Origin: G963674685 sp964591275 | GTDB lineage: Bacteria > Lernaellota > Lernaellaia > JACKCT01 | Assembly (NCBI GenBank): GCA_964591275.1 | Contig: CAZQAE010000009.1 | Span: 1-64,000 of the forward strand | DNA length: 64,000 nt | Direction of reading: 5' to 3' | Shown: piece after piece, positions 16,473 through 25,494 of the stretch | Layout: each line of letters starts with the position of its first letter | How positions within the stretch are numbered: the first letter of the stretch is position 1 | Position numbers and translations under genes: made by a program | The notes under the pieces: model-generated | Databases searched by the model: none | The model's input: the letters and a program-made list of their open reading frames with translations, nothing else | What the model was told of the DNA's origin: nothing

Positions 16473-17591
16473 CTAAATCCTCATCGGCATCAGAACCGCT
16501 TTGAATCCCGGATCTGAAGGGGCTTTAATCAACACCGGCGCTTCGTTTTCATCAAAGGCCAATATTGCGTCCTCGTCTTGCACCACCGTTAAAGCGTCAA
16601 GGAAATATCTGGCGTTGAAACCAATTTCAAATTCCTCGCCGTCATAGCCCACCGCCACACTATCCTTGCCTTCGCCCAAACTCGGATTGCTGCTCGATAT
16701 CAGCATAATCTTCTTTGAAAACGAAAATTTTACGCCCGGATTCGTCTCCTCGGCCATGATGGAAACGCGACGGATAACGGCATAGAGTTCGTCCCTGGAA
16801 CAGGTTATGACGCGGTTGTTGTTGGACGGAATGACGTTGTTGTATTCGGGGAAAGTTCCGTCGATCAGGCGAATGATGAAAAGCAAAGAAGCCTTGCGGA
16901 TGATCACGTTTCGCTCCGTGAAGCAAATCTGAATCGGTTCATCATCGTCTTCGATGGATTTTTTTAATTCAAAAACGCCTTTTCTCGGCACGATGGCGCC
17001 CTTTTCAAGGTTGAACTTCGATCCTTTGGGCAACGGTTTTTCCGCAACGGCCAAGCGATGTCCGTCTGTTGCGACCATGCGAAAATATTTTTTGTCGTCC
17101 ACATCGACCGTTTGCATGAAAACGCCGTTGATAAAAGGTCTCGTGTCGTCGTTGCCGACGGCGTGAGAAACTTTTTCGATCATGTCCATTAAATACGAAG
17201 TCGGGATCTCTGCAAATTCTTCATTTTCGTAATCGGGCAAAATGGGAAAGTCGTCCACTGATATGCCGGCGATCTTGAAATTCGCCTGCCCGCAGGTAAT
17301 TTCCATGCGATCATTTTCAATGACTTTCAAAGTCAATTCACTTTCAGGCATTTCTCGAACAATTTCAAAAAGCTTCTTGGCCGGCAACGTAATGGCCCCA
17401 TCCGTCACGATCTCTGCTGGATACAAGCCTTTAACTCCGACTTCGAGGTCGGTGCCGACAATACGAATGGCGTCAGTTTTCGTTTCGAGAAGAACGTTGG
17501 ACAGAATGGGAAGCGTGGTTTTCTTTTCGATAACGGACTGCACGCGTGAAAGACCCTGAATGAATTCGTCCTTGGCGATTCTAAATTCCAT
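16473..17591 (-). CDS. dnaN: DNA polymerase III beta subunit (sliding clamp)
   Basis: The full 372-residue ring clamp that tethers Pol III to DNA. Typical parts are visible: LSRVQSVIEKKTTLPILSNVLLE at the start, FPILPDYE, DGHRLAVAEK, a LIDGTFPEYNNVIP segment and the C-terminal VLMPMRI that forms the partner-binding pocket. Transcribed leftward away from the DnaA-box region at 17704-17821, and convergent with rocD with 27 bases between. In many bacteria dnaN lies beside dnaA at oriC; dnaA itself is not in this window. Confidence 0.97.
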   Translation of the reverse strand: MEFRIAKDEFIQGLSRVQSVIEKKTTLPILSNVLLETKTDAIRIVGTDLEVGVKGLYPAEIVTDGAITLPAKKLFEIVREMPESELTLKVIENDRMEITCGQANFKIAGISVDDFPILPDYENEEFAEIPTSYLMDMIEKVSHAVGNDDTRPFINGVFMQTVDVDDKKYFRMVATDGHRLAVAEKPLPKGSKFNLEKGAIVPRKGVFELKKSIEDDDEPIQICFTERNVIIRKASLLFIIRLIDGTFPEYNNVIPSNNNRVITCSRDELYAVIRRVSIMAEETNPGVKFSFSKKIMLISSSNPSLGEGKDSVAVGYDGEEFEIGFNARYFLDALTVVQDEDAILAFDENEAPVLIKAPSDPGFKAVLMPMRI

Positions 17592-17639
17592 GATCTGTTG
17601 TGCTCCTGGTTGAGTGTAGTGGTTTTTAAACTAATATAT

Positions 17640-17860
17640 CATCATCTTCATAAGGGGTGTTGGCAATGGGGACAACGCAACAAAAGCTTTTTTTTTCAAC
17701 GCTTTATCCCTGTGGATGTCTTTGCGGAAGAAAAGCCACAGGTCTTCGAATAAAGTGGAAAAAATTGGTCCCCGTATTATCAACATGGAATTCCCCACGA
17801 AAATCCCCAGAGTTATCCACAGAGGAATCGTCTTTCACGTCATGATAGAATGATCACGGG
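17640..17860. other. Putative replication origin: DnaA-box cluster upstream of dnaN
   Basis: A perfect DnaA box TTATCCACA lies at 17813-17821. Near-matches are TTATCAACA at 17777-17785, TTATCCCTG at 17704-17712 and, on the minus strand, ACATCCACA at 17711-17719. An A/T tract (AAAAGCTTTTTTTTTC) at about 17682-17697 could serve as an unwinding element. The cluster is in the gap next to dnaN, the classic place for oriC. Box number and spacing are modest, and dnaA is absent, so this could also be a DnaA-regulated dnaN promoter. Confidence 0.55.
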
Positions 17861-17969
17861 CAAAACGCAATTCCCGTCAATTTATTTTCCTTAAGCGGGC
17901 ATCTATTTTTTTACTCGAAATTCCAGTCTAACTATTGTAAGACGTTTTGTAGGCTTGATGGAAGGGAAA

Positions 17970-18281
17970 ATGATGGCGAAGGCAAGAAAAAAAAAGTTCG
18001 CTTTCATTGCGCTTGGCGCGGCGCTGGCGCTGTTTCTAGGCTGGATGATTGTTACCTGTGCGACGGATCCCGGAACGGAGAAATCCTTAAAAAAGGTCTT
18101 TGTTCTTTCCGCGCCGGAACCGACTCCTTTGCCGGCGCTTCCCGCGGACGGGATGGGAAAAGTACCCGGCTATGGCGAACCGCCGGTCCCGGTGTATGAC
18201 AGCGTTGGCAAAGACACCATTGATGACTTGCCGGTCGGCGATGGAAAAACATCCCTGGAAAAAGAAATTAAAAAAGAGTAG
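17970..18281 (+). CDS. Hypothetical membrane-anchored protein
   Basis: Basic N-terminus (KARKKK) and one membrane helix at about residues 9-29, followed by a Pro-rich, acidic, low-complexity tail of 70 residues (PEPTPLPALPADG). No domain recognised. The tail probably lies outside the cytoplasmic membrane. The ATG at 17970 has GAAGGG five bases upstream. It is divergent from dnaN across the putative origin. Confidence 0.5.
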   Translation: MMAKARKKKFAFIALGAALALFLGWMIVTCATDPGTEKSLKKVFVLSAPEPTPLPALPADGMGKVPGYGEPPVPVYDSVGKDTIDDLPVGDGKTSLEKEIKKE

Positions 18282-18743
18282 CTAAATCTTTTGGCGCTCA
18301 TTGAGCAGTGGTCGGCGGGAAGTGTTGGGAGCGGCTTTGACCGTCTGGGCTTATACTCCTTCGCCTCTAATGACTTTTTCCGATTGAGCTTAAGGAGGCC
18401 CGTATTCTTAAGCGTCTGCGCTGCATGCCACGCGGTTTTCGCCTTTTTATAAGCATGACGTCGGCGGTTAGACATTGCCAAGATGAATGCATCGGCAAGA
18501 TCCAAGATCAATGGCGGCTTCATCCATAGAGAAAAAAATAGCGCAATGAAAAATTTTGCAAAAGGGGCTTGACGTCTGGAATAATTCTGGTATTGTTGTA
18601 CCAGTTTACCGCAATAGAAGCGGTTGGGACCATTTGGTTCAGTGTTTTTTTTAAAAATTTGCTTAATCGCCGGGACTTGTGCGAAATGGAGCGATTAAAG
18701 AATTGACAGGCCAAAGAACTTAAACGGGGAAAGGAACACCGCC
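18282..18743. other. Gene-free stretch containing the hcp control region
   Basis: No coding sequence I can support in the first 280 bases. The last 170 bases hold a promoter and palindrome (18569-18604) and the ribosome-binding site of hcp. A minus-strand frame from 18523 has a basic, vaguely protein-like start but runs through the 3' end of the plus-strand gene, so I do not call it. Confidence 0.4.
18569..18604 (+). promoter_or_regulatory. Promoter with overlapping palindromic operator, upstream of hcp
   Basis: TTGACG, 16 bases, TATTGT forms a plausible promoter. A perfect dyad CTGGTA-N6-TACCAG (18587-18604) overlaps the -10, as expected of a repressor site. hcp genes are commonly controlled by NO- or nitrite-responsive regulators (NsrR, HcpR, FNR), but this dyad is not a consensus I recognise for any of them. 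It lies 140 bases from the start codon. Confidence 0.4.
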
Positions 18744-20375
18744 ATGAGCATGTTTTGTTATCAGTGCGAGCAAACGAGCAAGGGAACGGGATGTGAAAAG
18801 GTCGGCGTGTGCGGCAAGGACGCGCAGACCGCCGCTTTGCAGGATCTTCTGGTTTACGCCTCCAAGGGATTGGCGCGCTATCTGCACCGGATGCGCAAGC
18901 TGGGTGTGACGGATCGCCAGGCGGACCAGTTTGTATGCGAAGCGCTTTTCACCACGATCACCAACGTCAACTTCGATCCGCAAAGGCTTCGGACCCTTCT
19001 TATCAAAGCCTCGGAAATCAATGTGCGTCTCAAGGCGGCTTATGAGAAAGCCGGCGGCGAGGCTCTGAAATCCTTTATTGACTGGGATGCTTCAAGCAGC
19101 GTGGAGGATCTGGAAGCCAGGGGCCTGACAGTCTCCATTGTCAAAAGCAAAGAAAAACTTGGGGATGACGCTGCGGGACTCGTCGAACTGCTGACCTACG
19201 GATTGAAGGGTATGGCGGCCTACGCGAATCACGCCATGATTCTCGGGCAGGAAGACGACGAAGTTTACGCTTTCTTTTCCGACGCCCTGAATTTTATCAC
19301 GAGCGATGAACTGACCGCGGACAGTCTCGTGGCGAAGAATCTGGAATGCGGCAAAGTGAACATCCGCGTGATGGAATTGCTGAGCATAGCCAACACAGGA
19401 ACCTATGGTCACCCGGTCCCCACGCAGGTCCGCATCGAGCCTCTCAAAGGCAAGGCGATTCTCATCTCCGGGCATGACCTGAAAGATTTGGAAGAATTGC
19501 TCAAGCAGACCGAGGGCAAGGGCATCAACGTTTACACACACGGCGAAATGCTTCCCTGCCACGGTTATCCAGAGCTGAAGAAATACTCTCACCTTGTCGG
19601 CAATTACGGCGGCGCATGGCAGGATCAAAAAAAGGAATTTGATGCATTTCCCGGTGCGATTCTGATGACTACAAATTGCATCCAGAAGCCTCGGGACACG
19701 TACTTCGACCGAATTTTCACCTGCGGTTTGGTCGCTTGGCCAGGCGTGAAGCACATTTCCGACGGGGATTTCTCTCCGGTTATCGAGGCCGCGCTGGCCG
19801 CTGACGGATTCGCCGAAGACGGAGCGGACAAAACCATCACCGTTGGTTTCGGCCATAACGCGGTGCTGGGTGTTGCCGACAAGATTATCGAGGCCGTGAA
19901 GAGCGGCGCCATCAAGCATTTCTTCCTGGTCGGCGGATGCGATGGCGCAAAGCCGGGCAGAAATTATTATACCGAGTTCGTCGAGGCGACCCCGCCGGAC
20001 ACCGTCATTCTCACGCTGGCCTGCGGGAAATACCGCTTCAACAAGCTTGAACTGGGCGACATCGGCGGCATTCCGCGCCTGCTGGATGTCGGGCAATGCA
20101 ACGACGCCTACTCGGCGGTGAAGATCGCCATGGCCCTGGCCGAAGCCTTTGACACCGACGTGAATGGACTGCCCCTTTCCATGAACATTTCGTGGTACGA
20201 GCAAAAGGCGGTCTGCATTCTGCTTTCATTGCTGCATCTGGGCATCAAGGGCATCCGCCTCGGACCCACGCTACCGGCTTTCATCACCCCCGCGGTGCTG
20301 GACGTGCTCGTGGAAAATTTCGACATCAAGCCGATCACAACGGCCAAAGAGGACATCCAGGCAATTTTAGGATAA
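18744..20375 (+). CDS. hcp: Hydroxylamine reductase (hybrid cluster protein)
   Basis: Full-length Hcp, 543 residues. The N-terminus has the FeS ligand set C5, C8, C17 and C23 (FCYQCEQTSKGTGC then GVCGKD). Later ligands of the 4Fe-2O-2S hybrid cluster are visible in THGEMLPCHGYPELKKYSHL, TNCIQKP and GGCDGAKPGRNYYTEF. The enzyme reduces hydroxylamine to ammonia in vitro; in E. coli it acts mainly as an NO reductase and S-nitrosylase. Cytoplasmic. Monocistronic, with a palindromic promoter upstream and an intrinsic terminator downstream. With the HAO-like cytochrome pair at 54.2-56.0 kb it points to nitrogen-oxide metabolism. Confidence 0.96.
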   Translation: MSMFCYQCEQTSKGTGCEKVGVCGKDAQTAALQDLLVYASKGLARYLHRMRKLGVTDRQADQFVCEALFTTITNVNFDPQRLRTLLIKASEINVRLKAAYEKAGGEALKSFIDWDASSSVEDLEARGLTVSIVKSKEKLGDDAAGLVELLTYGLKGMAAYANHAMILGQEDDEVYAFFSDALNFITSDELTADSLVAKNLECGKVNIRVMELLSIANTGTYGHPVPTQVRIEPLKGKAILISGHDLKDLEELLKQTEGKGINVYTHGEMLPCHGYPELKKYSHLVGNYGGAWQDQKKEFDAFPGAILMTTNCIQKPRDTYFDRIFTCGLVAWPGVKHISDGDFSPVIEAALAADGFAEDGADKTITVGFGHNAVLGVADKIIEAVKSGAIKHFFLVGGCDGAKPGRNYYTEFVEATPPDTVILTLACGKYRFNKLELGDIGGIPRLLDVGQCNDAYSAVKIAMALAEAFDTDVNGLPLSMNISWYEQKAVCILLSLLHLGIKGIRLGPTLPAFITPAVLDVLVENFDIKPITTAKEDIQAILG

Positions 20376-20395
20376 GGAAAAACCCAGACCAAAAA

Positions 20396-20430
20396 GGGCG
20401 AGGCGCCATTGGCGTCTCGCTCTTTTTTTT
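20396..20430 (+). terminator. Intrinsic terminator of hcp
   Basis: Ten-base stem GCGAGGCGCC / GGCGTCTCGC (one G-T pair) with an ATT loop, followed by TCTTTTTTTT. It starts about 20 bases after the hcp stop. Confidence 0.85.
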
Positions 20431-20466
20431 AGCGGCAAAATGGATAACTTGGGTCTTAAATTGCCA

Positions 20467-22674
20467 TCAACCCATTTTGTCAATGGATTTCAAAATGTCT
20501 TTGGATTCGTCGTTGAACCCCTTCTCCGACAGTGTTGTGGCTATGGCAATGAGCACTTGCCTCCATGACTCATCAACGGATTGCGTTGCGAATATGTTTT
20601 GAATGAGGGAACAGGCTTTCTTGGCTTTTCCCTGATTCGCCAGCTGGCGCGCCAGAAAAATACTCACTTCGATAGCTGCCGGGTTCTTTTGGTCGCATAA
20701 GGTCTTCGCGATTGTTTCCAGCAACGCATAGGCTTCATTATCCTGCGGGTAATTGCGAATGGATCTTTTTAGCAGATTTGTAGCGCCCACAAGATTGTCT
20801 TCCCGGATATATATCTTCGCCAGTCCATTGAACTTCTTGTATTGAATATTTGGGTCAATCTCGATGGCCTTTTGGAAATTCTTTTTTGCCTTGTTTAATT
20901 TCCCCTGGCGCAAGTAGATAAGACCCAAGCCTTCGTATGGGCAGGAGTATTTTGGATCGCCGACAGCGAGAGCTTCGGTGAACATTTCCTCCGCCTTGCC
21001 GTCTTCTCCTTTGTTGTATTTAACGAGCGCCAGCTCGGCCAGAGCGAATGCATTCTTAGGATAGCGCTTGAGCACGTTTTCAAACAGTATTTCAGCCTCA
21101 TCAATGCGTTGTAAGCCGATTAGGGAGTTGCCCTTGCCCACCTGTGCCAGGAGATCGTTTGGTTGGAGAGCCAGGATGTTGTCAAAATATGTGATGGCTG
21201 CATCATGCATTTTTTGGTTGGAATTTAACCACCCCATGCCCAGGTTGCTCATTTTATAGCAAAACCAATCGTACTTTTGTTCTTCGTCAATAGCCGAGCG
21301 GTTATCTTCGAACATCAGCTTTCCGGCCTCTATCGTCGGCTGAAAATCCGTTTGGGCGCTTGTATATTTCTTTTGGATAATATGCAGGTGCCCAAATCCA
21401 ACCCAGGCGCCCAGATCCGGTGGGTTTTCCTCCAAAGATTCCGAAAACAATTTTCTTGCTTCGTCGTATCTTTTCTGAAAGAGAAACAAAAAACCTTTTA
21501 GCACCTTGTACTGGCTTTTATTTTCACGGGACAAAGCCCTTTCAACTCTTATCATCGCATCATCGAATTTTTCGTTGTCAAAACTTTCCAGAGCCGCGTG
21601 AAATTCTCCGACCGGATCGATTTCGCCCTCGGCATAGATCATCGAGTCAAGCGATTTTATTTCTTTCCCACGCAATTTGGCCCACTGCAATCTGGTCCAA
21701 ATTATCAGCTTCAATGGTTTATAGGGAAACGAGTTCGAAATATTGATGGCGCGATCTATATATTTCAAAGCCAGATAATAATATCCGGCGCGAAAGCAAT
21801 AATACGCGGCTTCGAATTGGGAGTGGCCGGTAAAATTTTGCTCTTCGGCCGCTTTGATATAGTTTGCGACCATGTCTTCTTTCCGTCCCGTGCGGGAGTA
21901 GAGCCTTCCCATCGCCTGATAAGGGCATCCCCAATAATTATCGCCCCTGATGTTGAGATCATGCAGACCTTCCGAGGATTCCTTGAGAACCTTTTCGGCC
22001 AGATCCAGCTTTTCTTCTTTCATGTAAATTCTGCCCAGGTACATCTTGGCTTTTCGCTTGTCGAGTTGATATTTGGACTCGAAGGTTTTGTCAAATCCCT
22101 GATTGGCCAGTTCCACGGCTTGATTCAGGGTTTTTTTTGATTCAGCGTATTTTTTTGAATTGAAATAACACACACCCAAATTGACGTAAGCCGTGGATGA
22201 ATCGGGTTCCAGTTCAATTAACCTATTATAATACTTCAAAGCCATTTCCAAATCTGCGCCGGGTCCGGAAGTATAGTAATTGGCAAGACCAAAGATGGCA
22301 TCCCGGTTGTTTTTATTGAGCTCAATGGATTTTTCATACATTTGTCTGGCCAGTTGTGACGCTTCTTTTCTTTCCTTTCGGCTGTGAGGAACCTCGCGCA
22401 AATTGAGATAAGCATTTCCAAGCTGGGCATAGTTGTCATCATTGTCAGATGAGGCTTTAATGGCCTTTTCCAACTCTTCAATTTGTTTCAGGTGGATTTG
22501 CGGATTTCCCTTAGCGTTGGCGTTGGCGGCGTCAGGTGTTTCCGGTTGGGTTTTCGCGCATCCGAAAAGGAAAATAATCAGTGTCAAAACAATATAGCAA
22601 TATGGAATTTTTCTGCCTTGTACCGACTTTGAATAATGCTGGCCTGTTGGCTTGCGATAGCCGAAAAACGCCAT
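20467..22674 (-). CDS. TPR-repeat lipoprotein
   Basis: A 735-residue lipoprotein: a rather long basic N-region, a hydrophobic core and the lipobox LFGC (Cys 39). The rest is a solenoid of at least ten tetratricopeptide repeats, for example DSSTAYVNLGVCYFNSKKYA, LLAQVGKGNSLIGLQRIDEA and SCPYEGLGLIYLRQGKLNKA. TPR lipoproteins of this size act as assembly scaffolds in the periplasm (secretion, polysaccharide export, outer-membrane biogenesis). Which process is involved is not visible here. GAGGAT upstream supports the start at 22674. Single gene. Confidence 0.75.
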   Translation of the reverse strand: MAFFGYRKPTGQHYSKSVQGRKIPYCYIVLTLIIFLFGCAKTQPETPDAANANAKGNPQIHLKQIEELEKAIKASSDNDDNYAQLGNAYLNLREVPHSRKERKEASQLARQMYEKSIELNKNNRDAIFGLANYYTSGPGADLEMALKYYNRLIELEPDSSTAYVNLGVCYFNSKKYAESKKTLNQAVELANQGFDKTFESKYQLDKRKAKMYLGRIYMKEEKLDLAEKVLKESSEGLHDLNIRGDNYWGCPYQAMGRLYSRTGRKEDMVANYIKAAEEQNFTGHSQFEAAYYCFRAGYYYLALKYIDRAINISNSFPYKPLKLIIWTRLQWAKLRGKEIKSLDSMIYAEGEIDPVGEFHAALESFDNEKFDDAMIRVERALSRENKSQYKVLKGFLFLFQKRYDEARKLFSESLEENPPDLGAWVGFGHLHIIQKKYTSAQTDFQPTIEAGKLMFEDNRSAIDEEQKYDWFCYKMSNLGMGWLNSNQKMHDAAITYFDNILALQPNDLLAQVGKGNSLIGLQRIDEAEILFENVLKRYPKNAFALAELALVKYNKGEDGKAEEMFTEALAVGDPKYSCPYEGLGLIYLRQGKLNKAKKNFQKAIEIDPNIQYKKFNGLAKIYIREDNLVGATNLLKRSIRNYPQDNEAYALLETIAKTLCDQKNPAAIEVSIFLARQLANQGKAKKACSLIQNIFATQSVDESWRQVLIAIATTLSEKGFNDESKDILKSIDKMG

Positions 22675-23197
22675 GTTTTATCCTCGAATTCTTAAAATTT
22701 TCACCGATAACAACTGCAAATATTTTTTGCAGTCAATGTGAAAATCCTTGAATTCCTCGCGTAATTTCAGGTGGGTTTTGGATTATGGGGAAAGGAATGA
22801 AGGACATCGCGACTTAAAAATGCCGCTCCTGCTTTAGCCACTGAGCGCTCGTTTAGTTGACGAAAGTTCTTAGCGCTATTCATCCTCATTGGACCACAAA
22901 ACCTGCCCTGAAACCCTGAATTCCATATTTCAATATAATATTTCAATCATCTTCGGCCTAGCACTCAAGCCTTCAGCCGCATTTTTTCCCGACCGAGGTT
23001 TGTCTATTTTCTCGGCCCATTCTATCTTGGGGAGACGGCCTGTCAAGATTATTTGAGTGGAATTTCGGCGAAGTCGCCCCTTGACGCAAAGCAACCCTTG
23101 ACGCTCCAACCTCCCCCGTGCTTACCTCGCGGCAGCGATAGGCTTGTCAATGGAAAAAGTGCTGTAAAAAAATAAAAATATCTCCCGAGAGGACGAA
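22675..23197. other. Gene-free stretch, 520 bases
   Basis: I see no gene. It is the shared upstream region of two divergent genes. Near its right end TTGTCA and TAAAAA, 15 bases apart, could form the promoter of the acyl-CoA synthetase gene. Around 22800-22920 there are fragments resembling dispersed repeats, such as ATGCCGCTCCTGC and CCCTGAAACCCTGAA. Confidence 0.4.
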
Positions 23198-25321
23198 ATG
23201 AAAAACAATCCACTTGATCAAATCATGAATCCGCGATCCGTTGTCATCGCGGGGGTCAGCAACAACTTCATGAAAATGGGTTCCATTCAGGCGCTCAATC
23301 TCTTTTTTTCGGGATACAAGGGCCGTGTGATGATCCTACATCCGCGCCATAAACAGGTGATGGGAAAGCCCGCCTGGAAATGCGCCGCAGACCTGCCGGA
23401 AACGCCCGACCTGGCCATGCTGGTGACGCCGACGGCGGTCACGCTGGATGTTCTGGATGATTTGGGGCGAAGGGGCGTCAAGCGCGCCGTGATCATCACC
23501 GCCGGGTTCCGGGAGATGGGAGCGGACGGCGCACTCCTGGAGGAAAAGCTCAAGGAAACAGCCGCACGCCACGGCATCCGTTTCGTCGGCCCCAATTGCA
23601 TCGGCGTTCTCAACACGCATATCAATCTCAACCTCACGGTCTTCCCCTACAAGGACAAGCCCGGGCACGTGGGTCTCATCAGCCAGAGCGGCACCTACGT
23701 CGCGCAGACTCTGCCCTACCTTCGAGAGCGAGGCATCCGCTACAGTCAGGCGATCAGCGTCGGCAACGCCACAGACATCGGCATGGCCGAGTGCCTGGAA
23801 TACCTGGGCGACGACCCGAAGACACGCGCCGTCGCCTTGTACGTTGAAGGAATCATTAAGGGCGAGGCTTTCGTCGAGGCCGCCATGAAAGTATCGAGGA
23901 AAAAGCCCATTGTTGCGCTCTTCGTCGGCGGAACGGAAGCCGGCGCGCGATCCGGCATGTCCCACACCGGCTCGCTGGGCGGCTCGGACGCGCTCTATGA
24001 AGGAATTTTTGAGCAGGCGGGCATCATCCGGGCGCGCACTTCGATGGAACTTTTTGGCTACGCGAACGCGCTGGCAAACATGCCGATTCCCAAGGGACGA
24101 CGCGTTGCCATCCTGACGCATTCCGGCGGACCAGCCAGCACCATGGCCGATGCCTGCGAAAGAGCAGGGCTTGAACTGCCCGTATTCAGCGAAAAACTGC
24201 AAACGAAAATCCGACCCTACATCGAAGCGACGGCTTCGGCAAAGAATCCCGTCGATCTGACCTTTTCGACGGAATATGACAACTTTGTTTTGAAGATTCC
24301 GGAAATTCTTTTCGCCAGCGATGAAATCGATGCGATGCTTATTCACGGCGTCATGGACAGCGGTTTTGCCCATGAAATTCACGACAACCTCAAGAACATG
24401 ATCTCGCTGTCAAAGGAAGATTTTATCAAAACCTTTCGCTTCGATTTGACAAGACTTCTCGAACTCCCCCATGAGACGCAAAAGCCTCTCGTGGCCTCAA
24501 CCTTCCTGAGCTTTGACCATGCTGCGCAGACCATGCGGGAACATGGCATTCCCCTGTTTACTTTTCCCGAAGCCGCCGTCGGCGCGATGAACGCCCTGGT
24601 TCAATATGGCCAAAACCGGCAGCGTCTGGAAAAGGTCGCGCCATGGCCCGGCGAGCAAAAACATGCCCTGAAATCACCCCTGCCCGGCGGCGTCCTGGAT
24701 GAATACGCCGCCATGAAGCTACTGGCCGAATACGGCGTTCCCGTGGTTGCGAATAGCCTGGCGAACACCCTTGACGAGGCGCTCGACGCCGCGGAAAAAA
24801 TCGGACTGCCCGTTGTGATGAAGGGATTGCCGAAAGGGATCGCCCACAAGAGCGAGGCGGGCCTTGTCCATTTGAACCTCAGCTCGAAAGATGAATTGCA
24901 AAAAGCATGGGAAAAGATTGAAAGCGCGGCGCCCGGATGCCCGCGGCTGGTGGCGGCCATGCTCCGCGGCGAGCGCGAACTGGTCGTCGGAATGACCCGC
25001 TTTGAGGGTTTTGGGGCAAGCGTGATGCTGGGAATCGGAGGGATATTTACAGAAGCCGTCCGGGACGTGACCTTTCGCCTGGCGCCGGTGGACGCGGCCC
25101 AGGCTGCATACATGCCGGACTCCCTGCGCATGAAAGCGCTATTCGACGCGCAGCGCGGATTGCCGGAAGTGGACCGTGTGTCTTTGGCGGGCACTATCCA
25201 GGCAGTCGGTCGCATGGCGCTCGAACATCCGGAAATCGAGGAGATCGACATCAATCCGCTGATCGTCGCAGACGGCATACCGACGGCGGCGGACGCGCTG
25301 ATCGTTTGTAAAAACCAATAG
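23198..25321 (+). CDS. Acetate/acyl-CoA ligase (NDP-forming), fused alpha-beta
   Basis: Converts an acyl-CoA, ADP and phosphate into the free acid, CoA and ATP, so it makes ATP by substrate-level phosphorylation; some members act on aryl or branched acids. Order: CoA-binding domain (1-130), two succinyl-CoA ligase-like domains (about 150-440) with the catalytic His in SHTGSLGG near residue 257, and a C-terminal ATP-grasp domain (about 485-707) with VVMKGLPKGIAHKSEAGLV and FEGFGASVMLGIGGIF. All parts are intact in one chain of 707 residues. Substrate not deducible. GAGAGGA precedes the ATG. Confidence 0.9.
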   Translation: MKNNPLDQIMNPRSVVIAGVSNNFMKMGSIQALNLFFSGYKGRVMILHPRHKQVMGKPAWKCAADLPETPDLAMLVTPTAVTLDVLDDLGRRGVKRAVIITAGFREMGADGALLEEKLKETAARHGIRFVGPNCIGVLNTHINLNLTVFPYKDKPGHVGLISQSGTYVAQTLPYLRERGIRYSQAISVGNATDIGMAECLEYLGDDPKTRAVALYVEGIIKGEAFVEAAMKVSRKKPIVALFVGGTEAGARSGMSHTGSLGGSDALYEGIFEQAGIIRARTSMELFGYANALANMPIPKGRRVAILTHSGGPASTMADACERAGLELPVFSEKLQTKIRPYIEATASAKNPVDLTFSTEYDNFVLKIPEILFASDEIDAMLIHGVMDSGFAHEIHDNLKNMISLSKEDFIKTFRFDLTRLLELPHETQKPLVASTFLSFDHAAQTMREHGIPLFTFPEAAVGAMNALVQYGQNRQRLEKVAPWPGEQKHALKSPLPGGVLDEYAAMKLLAEYGVPVVANSLANTLDEALDAAEKIGLPVVMKGLPKGIAHKSEAGLVHLNLSSKDELQKAWEKIESAAPGCPRLVAAMLRGERELVVGMTRFEGFGASVMLGIGGIFTEAVRDVTFRLAPVDAAQAAYMPDSLRMKALFDAQRGLPEVDRVSLAGTIQAVGRMALEHPEIEEIDINPLIVADGIPTAADALIVCKNQ

Positions 25322-25494
25322 ATTCTCGGTCGCCAAAATGTTATCAGTAGGAACATGATGATTATGCGCGCCTTGAAAATCGCCCATTTCATCGGAACTG
25401 AAGGCCATTTTATGAACAATGGCTCCGGCATATGGAATGTGGCCATCCTCTGCGGGGCGTTTGCCCCTTGTCTCTTATTGCTTGGCGAGGCTTC

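Noticed and set aside
19092..20204. Minus-strand open frame of 370 codons
   Set aside because: Antisense to hcp, whose sequence is conserved throughout; no motif in the antisense frame.
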